From Bdellovibrio sp. (GTDB lineage: Bacteria > Bdellovibrionota > Bdellovibrionia > Bdellovibrionales > Bdellovibrionaceae), in contig JAHRXB010000194.1 of NCBI GenBank assembly GCA_019104905.1, positions 1-22,334 of the forward strand: 22,334 nt of DNA, given 5' to 3'. The notes beneath the pieces are model-generated. The model was not told where the DNA came from, searched no databases, and worked only from the letters and a program-made list of their open reading frames with translations. A program made the translations under genes and the position numbers. Of this stretch, positions 15,566-22,334 are shown piece after piece (the first letter of the stretch is position 1; each line of letters begins with the position of its first letter).

Positions 15566-16929
15566 TGTCTCTTTACCGTCGGATCGTCAAAAAACTCGCA
15601 TCATTAAAACTTGCCGTAGTTATACTGGCGATCCTGGCTGTTCTTATCGCTACGGGCACTCTGGTTGAGGCCCGCTACGATGCCTGGACTGCAAAAAATC
15701 TTGTTTACGCCTCTGTCTGGATGTACGCCACCATGGGGCTTCTTGTCACAAGCCTCGTCGCGGTCATGTTGGATCGCTGGCCCTGGAAACCTCGTCACGC
15801 CTCTTTCATCTTTGCTCATATTGGAATCATCATCATTCTTTATGGCTCACTTCTGACCCAGCTCTTTGGCGTTGATGGCACCCTCCGACTTTCCAAAGCC
15901 GATGGCCCAGTCAAAGAAGTCACCGTGCAAGACACAGAAATCAATGTCTACCGGTCTGCCGATGGTGCCGACTATGAACGCGCCTATACTGAGCCTGTGA
16001 ACTTTATCAAAGATCCAGTGACGCCAGACAAACCCGTTCTTTTAAAAACAAAAGGATTGGATTTTGAAATCTTAGAATCTATTCCTTATTCGATTCCCCA
16101 AATGAGAGTCGAAGCGTCTACGCAAACCCAAAGTGGCGCCGCCGTTCGCTTTCAACTCACCAACCAAAATGTCAGCGAAGTGGATTGGATGGTGCAAAGA
16201 AACGTCTTTGAAAAAGTTGAAAAGCAAGTGGGCCCTGTCCTTATCACCATGGGCGGCCTCTGGGAACGCACCCTCGAGGTGAATGAGATCCGCTTTAATA
16301 TCAACGAAAAGGGTGAGATCAGTTACGCTCTTTATCGCAAAGAACAATCAAAGCCAGAAAAGCAAGGGCCCCTCAAAGAAGGTGATCTGGTCGAAACCGG
16401 CTGGATGAACCTTCAATTGCGCATCTTGCGTTATCTCCCCAAAGCCGTGCAAAAATACGATATCAAACGTCTTGAACGACCGACACCAGCCAGCTCACCC
16501 TCGCTGCATGTTCGTTACAACGGCCAGGAAAGTTATCTTTTCCTGAACGATTATATTAAAGTCTTCACGCAAGATCGCGTCTATCTTGTCGCCTATCAAA
16601 ATCGCCGCGTGCCTCTTGGATTTGAAATGAGTTTGGTCGAGTTTCAAAAGACAAATTATCCCGGCACGATGCGTGCGATGGCTTATCAAAGCTCCGTAGA
16701 GTATGACGGCGGGAACAAGGCTCTGATCTCGATGAACGAGCCCCTTAAATACAAACAGTATTATCTCTATCAGGCGAGCTTTGAACAGGGACCCAATGGG
16801 GCTGCCATTGCCTCGGTGCTTTCTGTGAATCACGACCCCGGACGTATCTGGAAATACGTAGGATCGCTGGTTATGTGCATTGGAATCGTTTTGCTTTTCT
16901 ACTTTAAGAAAAGAAAAATCTCCCCTTAA
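15565..16929 (+). CDS. resB: ResB-like cytochrome c biogenesis protein
   Basis: ResB (Ccs1) works with ResC (CcsA) in System II cytochrome c maturation, moving or attaching heme at the outer face of the membrane. The 454-residue product has three N-terminal membrane helices (about 14-33, 50-70 and 79-102: [60 protein letters not shown]), a large periplasmic domain (about 105-425) and a final helix (about 430-448) ending in a KKRK patch. This is the ResB layout, in which conserved histidines include His85 in IFAHIG. Its ATG overlaps the nrfA stop (TAATG), so coupling is clear. No ResC/CcsA gene follows. Its 3' end overlaps the convergent receptor gene by four bases. Confidence 0.88.
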   Translation: MSLYRRIVKKLASLKLAVVILAILAVLIATGTLVEARYDAWTAKNLVYASVWMYATMGLLVTSLVAVMLDRWPWKPRHASFIFAHIGIIIILYGSLLTQLFGVDGTLRLSKADGPVKEVTVQDTEINVYRSADGADYERAYTEPVNFIKDPVTPDKPVLLKTKGLDFEILESIPYSIPQMRVEASTQTQSGAAVRFQLTNQNVSEVDWMVQRNVFEKVEKQVGPVLITMGGLWERTLEVNEIRFNINEKGEISYALYRKEQSKPEKQGPLKEGDLVETGWMNLQLRILRYLPKAVQKYDIKRLERPTPASSPSLHVRYNGQESYLFLNDYIKVFTQDRVYLVAYQNRRVPLGFEMSLVEFQKTNYPGTMRAMAYQSSVEYDGGNKALISMNEPLKYKQYYLYQASFEQGPNGAAIASVLSVNHDPGRIWKYVGSLVMCIGIVLLFYFKKRKISP

Positions 16930-18707
16930 GCAGATTCTTTCTCAGTCCCTTCAACCAACCAAGACAACACACGGACTAATTCATTGATACTGATCGTTTG
17001 CTGACTCATCTGATCTGAAAAGGCTGATACCTCTTCTGCGGCGGAAGCATTTTGCTGTGTCGACGAATCCAGTTCATTGATCGCCTTACTGATCTGATTA
17101 ATGCCCGCGGACTGTTCTTCACTGGCTACCGCAATTTCCGTGTTAATTTTAGAAACATTCGCAATAGTGGCCACAATTTTACCGAGGACCTCACCACTGG
17201 ATTCCGCTTTTCTTGAACCCTCTTCCACTTTCATAGAGCTGTCGTGAATAAGAACGGTGATATCTTTGGCGGCCACCGAGCTTCTTTGCGCCAAAGAACG
17301 AACTGCTTCGGCGACAACGGCAAAACCCTTACCTTGCTCGCCCGCTCGGGCTGCTTCAACGGCGGCATTCAACGCCAGCAAATTGGTCTGAAAAGCGATA
17401 TCATCAATCACATTAATGATCTCGCCGATTTTCTGTGAGCTTTGGGCGATTTCGCGCATCGCCAACACCAACTGCTCCACTTCCCCTTTTCCATTTTCAA
17501 CAATAATTCGACCTTGATTTGAAATATCAGCGGCTTGCTTTGCTCGAAGTGAATTTTGAGAAACGATACTATTAAGTTCTTCCATGGAGGCCACCACCTC
17601 CTCCAAAGCACTGGCGGATTCAACAGCGCCACTGGCGACCTGCTGACTGGCGGCAGTCAACTGCTGACTTCCTGATGAGATTGTTTCGGAGGCATCCGAC
17701 AAACTGGCAACGGTCTCATTCAAAGCCTTGGTCAAACTGCGAATCATCACAATCGCCAGAACCACCACAGCTACAAACAAAAGAGCGACAACACCTAAAG
17801 TAAACACAAAAGCAAGAAGGGCTTTCTGATGGATTTCTTGAAGCTTCGTCCCGATCTGCTCCACCTCAAAAGTGATGATGCCGCCAATAGTATTTAACGG
17901 TTTTGTGATGGAATCAAAAAAGGCCGTTGGATTTTCCGAGTAATTCCCTTCAGAGGCTTTCCCAATAACTCGAGTGTATGTCTCTTGAACCTTCAGCCAG
18001 TCCGTCGATTTTTTAAACTCGGTCAGTTTGGCTCTGGCTTCAGGAGAAATCATCAATGTTGGAGAGTCAAAACTCAATGAGACTCCGGTACGCAGATTCT
18101 CAAGAGATGAAACCTGTAAAAATGAAAGCGGTTTATCCGCCGCTAACACATTGGAAAAGCTGGCTCTAAAAAGACCCCCATAGTCTTTTCCCACCTCCAA
18201 CGTTACAAGGCTCATGAAGTTCATTTCAACTCCCTCTAGAGACTCATCCGAGGAGGCCAGCACATCGACCTCGATCAGATGCCCGATTAAAATCGACATC
18301 TTTTTAATCGCCTCAGGAGGCGTGAGAGACTTCGCCTTCACAGCTTCACGCACAGATTGTAAATCTTTCTGAGTCAAATCGATAAGCTCACTGGCTTTGG
18401 CACTCAGTTTCACCTTGTGAAATTGATTTAAAACCGCGTCCCATTTTTGATCCACGACTTTACGGTGCTGCTCTAACTGCAAACCATCTATTTTTCCTGA
18501 AAGAAAGAGAACGTTCTTTCCTCGCTCTGCTTGCATTTCATGAATCAGCTCCGAATTTATCTTTAGCAGTTGTCCGTTTTCGACAATTTCTTTACTTTGA
18601 CGAAGAACATTCCACTGACTCTGCAGATAAAGAACGCCATAACAACAAGATGCAATCAACGGTATCGCGATCAGACCAACAACTTTCATTTTTAGACTTA
18701 GCTGCAC
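16926..18707 (-). CDS. Methyl-accepting chemotaxis protein with nitrate/nitrite-sensing (NIT) domain
   Basis: A 593-residue chemoreceptor. The first membrane helix (about 9-29) is followed by a large all-helical periplasmic domain (about 35-300) matching the NIT domain of NasR: an early helix with [19 protein letters not shown] (Arg62) and a later one with [19 protein letters not shown] (Arg181). In NasR two arginines at equivalent places, about 127 residues apart, bind nitrate or nitrite; here the gap is 119. A second membrane helix (about 307-332) leads to the signalling domain with tip [16 protein letters not shown], and no clear HAMP. Start: GTG 18707 behind GGAGG; it aligns exactly with the start of the tandem paralog. 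It probably directs movement by nitrate or nitrite, the substrate of nearby NrfA. Confidence 0.9.
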   Translation of the reverse strand: MQLSLKMKVVGLIAIPLIASCCYGVLYLQSQWNVLRQSKEIVENGQLLKINSELIHEMQAERGKNVLFLSGKIDGLQLEQHRKVVDQKWDAVLNQFHKVKLSAKASELIDLTQKDLQSVREAVKAKSLTPPEAIKKMSILIGHLIEVDVLASSDESLEGVEMNFMSLVTLEVGKDYGGLFRASFSNVLAADKPLSFLQVSSLENLRTGVSLSFDSPTLMISPEARAKLTEFKKSTDWLKVQETYTRVIGKASEGNYSENPTAFFDSITKPLNTIGGIITFEVEQIGTKLQEIHQKALLAFVFTLGVVALLFVAVVVLAIVMIRSLTKALNETVASLSDASETISSGSQQLTAASQQVASGAVESASALEEVVASMEELNSIVSQNSLRAKQAADISNQGRIIVENGKGEVEQLVLAMREIAQSSQKIGEIINVIDDIAFQTNLLALNAAVEAARAGEQGKGFAVVAEAVRSLAQRSSVAAKDITVLIHDSSMKVEEGSRKAESSGEVLGKIVATIANVSKINTEIAVASEEQSAGINQISKAINELDSSTQQNASAAEEVSAFSDQMSQQTISINELVRVLSWLVEGTEKESA

Positions 18708-18736
18708 AAAGCCTCCGCTTAGAAATACATGGGATT

Positions 18737-18772
18737 GTTTATATGATCTCCCATACACACCTTAAGTTAAGG
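18737..18772 (-). promoter_or_regulatory. Regulatory element B in front of the intact NIT receptor gene
   Basis: On the minus strand: CCTTAA (18772-18767), 21 bases, then CATATAAAC (18745-18737). The 14-base dyad TATGGGAGATCATA lies at 18755-18742, 34 bases before the GTG start. The layout is the same as elements A and D. The rest of this 135-base gap holds a weak palindrome GATATGCGATATC (18810-18822). Confidence 0.5.
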
Positions 18773-18842
18773 ACTATTTCCCCTCGTCTAGGAAAATCAA
18801 CAGGGGGATGATATGCGATATCTATTCGGAATCTATTGAAAT

Positions 18843-20630
18843 TTAGGCCGAAGCCTTTTCTTTGCCTTCCCCCTCAACCAATTCCGACAAAACATGGACC
18901 AGCCCATTAATACCCACCGTCTGCTGGTTCATCTGATCCGAAAAGGCCGACACCTCTTCCGCAGAGGAAGCATTTTGTTGAGTCGAGGCATCCAACTCAT
19001 TGATGGCTTTGCTGATTTGATTAATTCCAGTGGATTGCTCCTCGCTGGCAATAGAGATCTCGGTATTAATCTGGGAGACATTCGAAATCGTCGAAACGAT
19101 TTTATTAAGAACCTCCCCACTGGACTCAGCCTTGCGAGCCCCCTCTTCCACTTTCGTTGAACTGTCTTGAATAAGGCCGGTGATATCCTTGGCCGCAAGT
19201 GCACTTCTTTGAGCCAAAGATCGCACCGCCTCAGCGACCACCGCAAATCCTTTTCCCTGTTCGCCAGCGCGAGCCGCCTCGACCGCCGCATTAAGAGCCA
19301 ATAAGTTGGTCTGAAAAGCGATGTCATCGATGACGTTGATAATCTCTTCGATCTTTTTTGAGCTGTGAGCAATCTCCTCCATGGCTGTCACCAACTGCTC
19401 CACTTCAGTTTTTCCACTTTCGGCAACCTGCCGTCCTTCATTTGATAATTCGGCGGCATGCTTAGCCCTTTGGGAATTCTGCGCGACTATGCTGCTAAGT
19501 TCCTCCATTGATGCAACGACCTCCTCAAGAGCACTAGCCGACTCCACCGCGCCGCTTGCCACCTGCTGACTGGCGGCCGTCAGTTGCTGACTTCCCGAGG
19601 ATATGGTTTCCGCCGAACTTGAAAGACTGTTCACCGTTTGATTCAATGCTAAGGTCAGGCGACGAATCATGGAGGTCGCAAGGACTAAAATCAACACAAG
19701 CAGGAACACCATCGCCGCTAAAGTCAGAGTGAAAACACGAACTGTTTGTCCATGAAGATCCTCAAGCTTCTCCTCGACTTGCCGAACTTCAAATTTGACC
19801 ACGTCCCCGAGAGAGTTCAACGCCTTGGTCATTGCCCCGTAAAAGCGCGATGGATCTTCCGCATAGTTCCCCTCGATGGCTTTGCTAACGACCTTCGCGT
19901 AAACTTCCTGCACCGCTGTCCATTCCGCTGATTGTTTAAAACTTTGCAGCTTTTCTTTAGCCTCTGGAGAAATCATCAATGCGGGGGAATCCAGATTGGC
20001 ATTAATTCCAGAGCGAAGACTCTCCAAACCCGAAACCTGCTGAACTGAGATCGGTTTGTCGGCAGAAAGAACATTCAACAGACTGGCGCGAAGCTTTCCT
20101 CCGTTTTCCTTTCCGAGCTCCAACATAGTCAGACTCAAAAGATTCATTTCTACGCCGTTCAACGATTCATCAGAGGCAATCAGAATGTCTATTTGAATTA
20201 ACTGGGCAATAATATCGGTGATACGTTTTGTGGCTTCGGCTGGTATGATGGATTTGGTCTTCACCGCACTTCTAAAGTCCTCCAAGTTCTTTCGCGTAGA
20301 CTCAAGAAGATCTTTCGCGGATTTTTCCGTTTTTACACTTTTAAAAGAAGTTTCAACAGTTCCCCACTTTTCCAAAACCACACGCTGCTGCTCTTCTAAC
20401 TGAGGAAGGTCTATTTTGTCGCCAAGGTAAAGAGCCGTTTTGGCTCGTTCCACTTGAACCACCTGAATTAGTTACGAGTTGGCTTCAATAAATTTTCCGT
20501 TTGCGACAATTTCGTTGGATTGCTCCAAGAGCTTCCAATTGCCGACAAGATACAAAGCCCCATAGAAAGACCAGGCGGCCATTGGCAAACCCAGTAAACC
20601 GACTATTTTCCACTTAAGACTTAGACGCAT
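18843..20630 (-). pseudogene. NIT-domain methyl-accepting chemotaxis protein interrupted by an in-frame stop
   Basis: A tandem paralog of the preceding receptor. Read through one codon it would be 595 residues, against 593 for its neighbour, with the same order: membrane helix, NIT domain ([11 protein letters not shown] and later [20 protein letters not shown], both key arginines kept), second helix and signalling domain with [16 protein letters not shown]. Codon 53 is TAA (20474-20472), where the paralog has Glu53 in INSELIHE; here it reads ANS-stop-LIQVVQ, so a single G-to-T change at a GAA codon would explain it. Start ATG 20630 has GGAGGG upstream. Everything after the stop is intact, which argues for a recent mutation or a base error. 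Restart at GTG 20453 behind AGGTGG is possible and would lack the first membrane helix. Confidence 0.85.
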
Positions 20631-20657
20631 AAACCCTCCATAGACAACGTCCCAAAT

Positions 20658-20693
20658 AATTGTATGGTATCCCATATGTACGCTTCTTTAAGG
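20658..20693 (-). promoter_or_regulatory. Regulatory element A in front of the interrupted NIT receptor gene
   Basis: On the minus strand: CCTTAA (20693-20688), 21 bases, then CATACAATT (20666-20658). The dyad TATGGGATACCATA (20676-20663) has perfect five-base arms TATGG and CCATA, 32 bases before the ATG. It differs from the palindrome TATGGGATCCCATA at one base. Confidence 0.55.
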
Positions 20694-20851
20694 ATTTTTA
20701 ACAATTTGTCTCAAATTCAAACTTTCATAGAGGAGTTGAATCTAACCTACGTCCTATAATATGTGATAGGTGCTCGTAATTAATGAATAAAAGGAGTCAT
20801 TCTCATTGTTAAAATTTAGATAAATCAAAACGCTCCCGGACTTTTTTTAGC
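20694..20851. other. Intergenic stretch with isolated promoter-like signals
   Basis: On the plus strand there is TATAAT at 20755-20760 and, about 30 bases on, AAAAGGAG (20787-20794), a good ribosome site, but the frame behind it closes within a few codons. A T-run (CTTTTTTT, 20841-20848) follows without a convincing stem. This may be a decayed gene start or a small transcript. Nothing else is seen. Confidence 0.25.
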
Positions 20852-20874
20852 AAAGAAAACCCGGGACACCCGGG
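20852..20874 (-). terminator. Rho-independent terminator of the rhodanese-molybdopterin-fold operon
   Basis: On the minus strand, CCCGGG, TGT, CCCGGG (20874-20860) forms a six-base all-GC stem, followed at once by TTTTCTTT. It lies 12 bases after the last stop codon of the operon. Confidence 0.8.
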
Positions 20875-20886
20875 ATAGAAGACTCT

Positions 20887-21378
20887 TTAGAGCTTCCCCA
20901 GCACAAAGTAGCCATTCTGAACTACATGCCCAGTTCGATCCACGATATAGCGATAAGCCACACTGTCAGCTGAAGTCAGTCCCGCCGGAGTAACATCCAC
21001 CCCATAGCCAATCCAAACAAATCCCAAAACTTTTCCCCCATCATAAATCAAGTAATACTCAGACCCACGAAGTGGCGACAAACAGTCGGTCAAAACGTCT
21101 TCAAAATCAGAACGACAGAGTGAGGGGTAGATCGACACAAGCTGCTCTAACATTTCCACACGCAAAGCTTCGACTCGCACTTTAAAATTTTTGGGAACAT
21201 TCTTCTTTTCAACATACTGAGCATAGGTCAGCGACTTTGGAATCTCATGACTGGGAGAATAGATAATCGGCTCAACCAATTCACGAAATCTTGCCGCTTC
21301 GATGCCGCTGAGTGCTGCTTGCGCCGTTGACATCATCGCGATCACAGCAAATACCAAAGTACCTTTAAACAAATTCAT
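20887..21378 (-). CDS. Secreted protein of unknown function
   Basis: The 163-residue product starts with a Sec signal peptide (MNLFKGTLVFAVIAMMSTAQA, cut after AQA). The mature protein has two cysteines close together (SLCRSDFEDVLTDCLSP) that may form a disulfide, then YYLIYDGGKVLGFVWIGYGV, which looks like a small beta-rich module, and a C-terminal RYIVDRTGHVVQNGYFVLGK. I do not recognise a family. Start: ATG 21378 with AAGGAG six bases upstream; the longer frame to 21405 has no support. It is the last gene of a three-gene minus-strand operon (35 bases after the molybdopterin-fold gene) and is followed by a strong terminator. Probably periplasmic; it could be a partner of the upstream gene product, but nothing in the sequence proves it. 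Confidence 0.75.
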   Translation of the reverse strand: MNLFKGTLVFAVIAMMSTAQAALSGIEAARFRELVEPIIYSPSHEIPKSLTYAQYVEKKNVPKNFKVRVEALRVEMLEQLVSIYPSLCRSDFEDVLTDCLSPLRGSEYYLIYDGGKVLGFVWIGYGVDVTPAGLTSADSVAYRYIVDRTGHVVQNGYFVLGKL

Positions 21379-21413
21379 AAAAATCTCCTTAATAAATCTT
21401 CTCAAAAAAATAT

Positions 21414-21941
21414 CTATAACTTATGTACTTCAATAGAGGACAACCAGCGAATGTGTCTGGAGTTTTGACTATCGTTGATGGATACTAGAGCTATTTTTCC
21501 TTCTTCAGTTTTCAAAGGTTTGTCGTCCTTTTCAAATGCGACCATGACTCCTTCTCCGACCTTGGACAAAAACAGTTCTCCCCAGGAAAACACCACTGTA
21601 TAGCCGTCTGTCGCGCGGGCAATCACCACGATCCTCTTTACATCATTATGGGCTTTGGCCAAAATTCCGGCCTTATTCAAAAGATCTTTAAGTAGAATTC
21701 CACGATAGGACTCCTCTGCTCTTTTGCTTTGCCCTGTCATGCAGGCTTTCGGATCCAAAACCAAGGTTTTCGCATCCAATTTCTTTAACTCGGCCACTCC
21801 CAACTTCAGTGACTCCTGAACTTCGCCGGAAACCAGAAGCTCTTTGCTTTCAAACTTTTCAGGATTATCCACTTTCACTTTGGCGTTAACACAACTCCCG
21901 GCCAACAGGAGTAAAACGATCAATTTAAAAAAGCGATTCAT
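21414..21941 (-). CDS. Stand-alone sulfite-oxidase-type molybdopterin-fold protein, exported
   Basis: The 175-residue product has a signal peptide (MNRFFKLIVLLLLAGSCVNA). Cys17 in LAGSC could make it a lipoprotein, although the lipobox is imperfect. The mature part fits the oxidoreductase molybdopterin-binding (SUOX, PF00174) fold: ELLVSGEVQESLKLGVAELK, a cysteine (Cys67) before ESYRGILLKDLLNKAGI, RIVVIARATDGYTVVFSWGE, and KIALVSINDSQNSRHIRWLS with the end SIEV. Cys67 sits roughly where the molybdenum-ligand cysteine occurs in sulfite oxidase and MsrP, but the domain is short and lacks the dimerisation part, so many such proteins may not bind cofactor. Start: ATG 21941 after AAGGAG. It lies 22 bases after the rhodanese gene. 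Fold assignment is good, activity unknown. Confidence 0.75.
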   Translation of the reverse strand: MNRFFKLIVLLLLAGSCVNAKVKVDNPEKFESKELLVSGEVQESLKLGVAELKKLDAKTLVLDPKACMTGQSKRAEESYRGILLKDLLNKAGILAKAHNDVKRIVVIARATDGYTVVFSWGELFLSKVGEGVMVAFEKDDKPLKTEEGKIALVSINDSQNSRHIRWLSSIEVHKL

Positions 21942-21963
21942 AGTCAGCTCCTTCTACTTTCAT

Positions 21964-22334
21964 TCAAATAATTGTTAGTTTCTCATTTTCAATAAAGCTG
22001 GCCAGCCCTCCTTTAATAGAAAAGGCTTTGTAACCATGGGCCCTGAGGTCCTGACAAGCTTGCAATGATCTGACTCCCAAACTGCAATAGACATAGATTT
22101 CTCTGTTTTTCGAAAGACGTCCTTGGTCCTGCACACCCCACAAAGCTTCGGGCAGATGATACTCTTCATATTCTTCCGCGGAACGCACATCCAACAACAA
22201 AGGCCGTGGAGAACTCTGGAAGTAATCTTGCCATGTTTTCTGAAGCGAAACTCCACAGACCTCCACAGACTTACTTGCCGGAAGAGTTCTTTCGGATTTT
22301 GAACAAAGACACTCCGAGCGGCAAGACAAGGACA
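21964..22334 (-). CDS. Rhodanese-domain protein, C-terminal part (runs off the window end)
   Basis: Rhodanese domains carry sulfur on an active-site cysteine. Here the domain covers the last 95 residues or so: PRPLLLDVRSAEEYEEYHLP, then EIYVYCSLGVRSLQACQDL with the active loop CSLGVRS, and the typical GYKAFSIKGGLASF end. Before it is a cysteine-rich stretch (CRSECLCSKS and VEVCG) that recalls the zinc-site region of ThiF/MoeB-type adenylating enzymes, some of which end in a rhodanese domain. The frame stays open to the window edge and there is no ribosome site near the only early start (TTG 22329), so I treat the gene as partial. If it is MoeB-like it would fit the molybdopterin-fold gene next to it; that is inference. 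Confidence 0.75.
   Translation of the reverse strand, partial: SLSCRSECLCSKSERTLPASKSVEVCGVSLQKTWQDYFQSSPRPLLLDVRSAEEYEEYHLPEALWGVQDQGRLSKNREIYVYCSLGVRSLQACQDLRAHGYKAFSIKGGLASFIENEKLTII

Noticed and set aside
18780..18806. CCCCT / AGGGG inverted repeat after the interrupted receptor gene region
   Set aside because: Only five pairs with a 17-base loop and no T-run on either strand, so it was not called a terminator.
18810..18822. GATATGCGATATC palindrome as another copy of the shared operator
   Set aside because: It matches only about 8 of 14 positions of TATGGGATCCCATA and lies downstream of a gene end, so it is not counted among the sites.

Overview
The window looks like chromosome from a Gram-negative, predatory-type bacterium of the Bdellovibrio lineage. 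I infer this from the gene style and not from any marker gene: many methyl-accepting chemotaxis proteins (MCPs) with little or no HAMP domain, strong AAGGAG/GGAGG ribosome sites, and closely packed operons with moderate GC. The genus is not proven. There are no RNA genes, transposons, integrases or CRISPR arrays that I can see. After start sites are corrected, no stretch over 300 bases lacks a gene.

Layout. 1-4735 is housekeeping and stress: the start of a TetR-type regulator, a single-domain penicillin-binding transpeptidase, an fxsA/exonuclease III pair, and a divergent peroxiredoxin followed by an uncharacterised ATP-grasp-like protein. 4746-7351 holds a small secreted protein of unknown role and a divergent member of the SelO (YdiU) pseudokinase-AMPylase superfamily. 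7599-9145 is a tight pair: a U32-family tRNA hydroxylation protein (TrhP type) and an AroQ chorismate mutase. The mutase makes prephenate, which TrhP-dependent hydroxylation is known to need.

9153-20693 is the most unusual part, a nitrite-respiration and chemosensing island. At its centre is nrfH-nrfA-resB (plus strand), encoding an ammonia-forming cytochrome c nitrite reductase whose active-site heme has a CxxCH motif instead of CxxCK. Around it, all on the minus strand, lie four MCP genes. One receptor has a periplasmic c-type heme (Tll0287-like) domain. One has a four-helix-bundle sensor and is followed by a His-rich secreted protein and an FmdE-like protein. Two tandem paralogs have nitrate/nitrite-sensing (NIT) domains, and the second of these carries an in-frame TAA at codon 53. 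The control regions of nrfH, the 4HB receptor and both NIT receptors carry a shared element close to the palindrome TATGGGATCCCATA. In three of the four it occurs as CCTTWA-N21-CATAYAA. This suggests that reductase and receptors form one nitrite-responsive regulon.

20887-22334 is a minus-strand operon: a rhodanese domain (running off the window end), a lone sulfite-oxidase-type molybdopterin-fold protein, and a secreted protein of unknown role, closed by a strong terminator.
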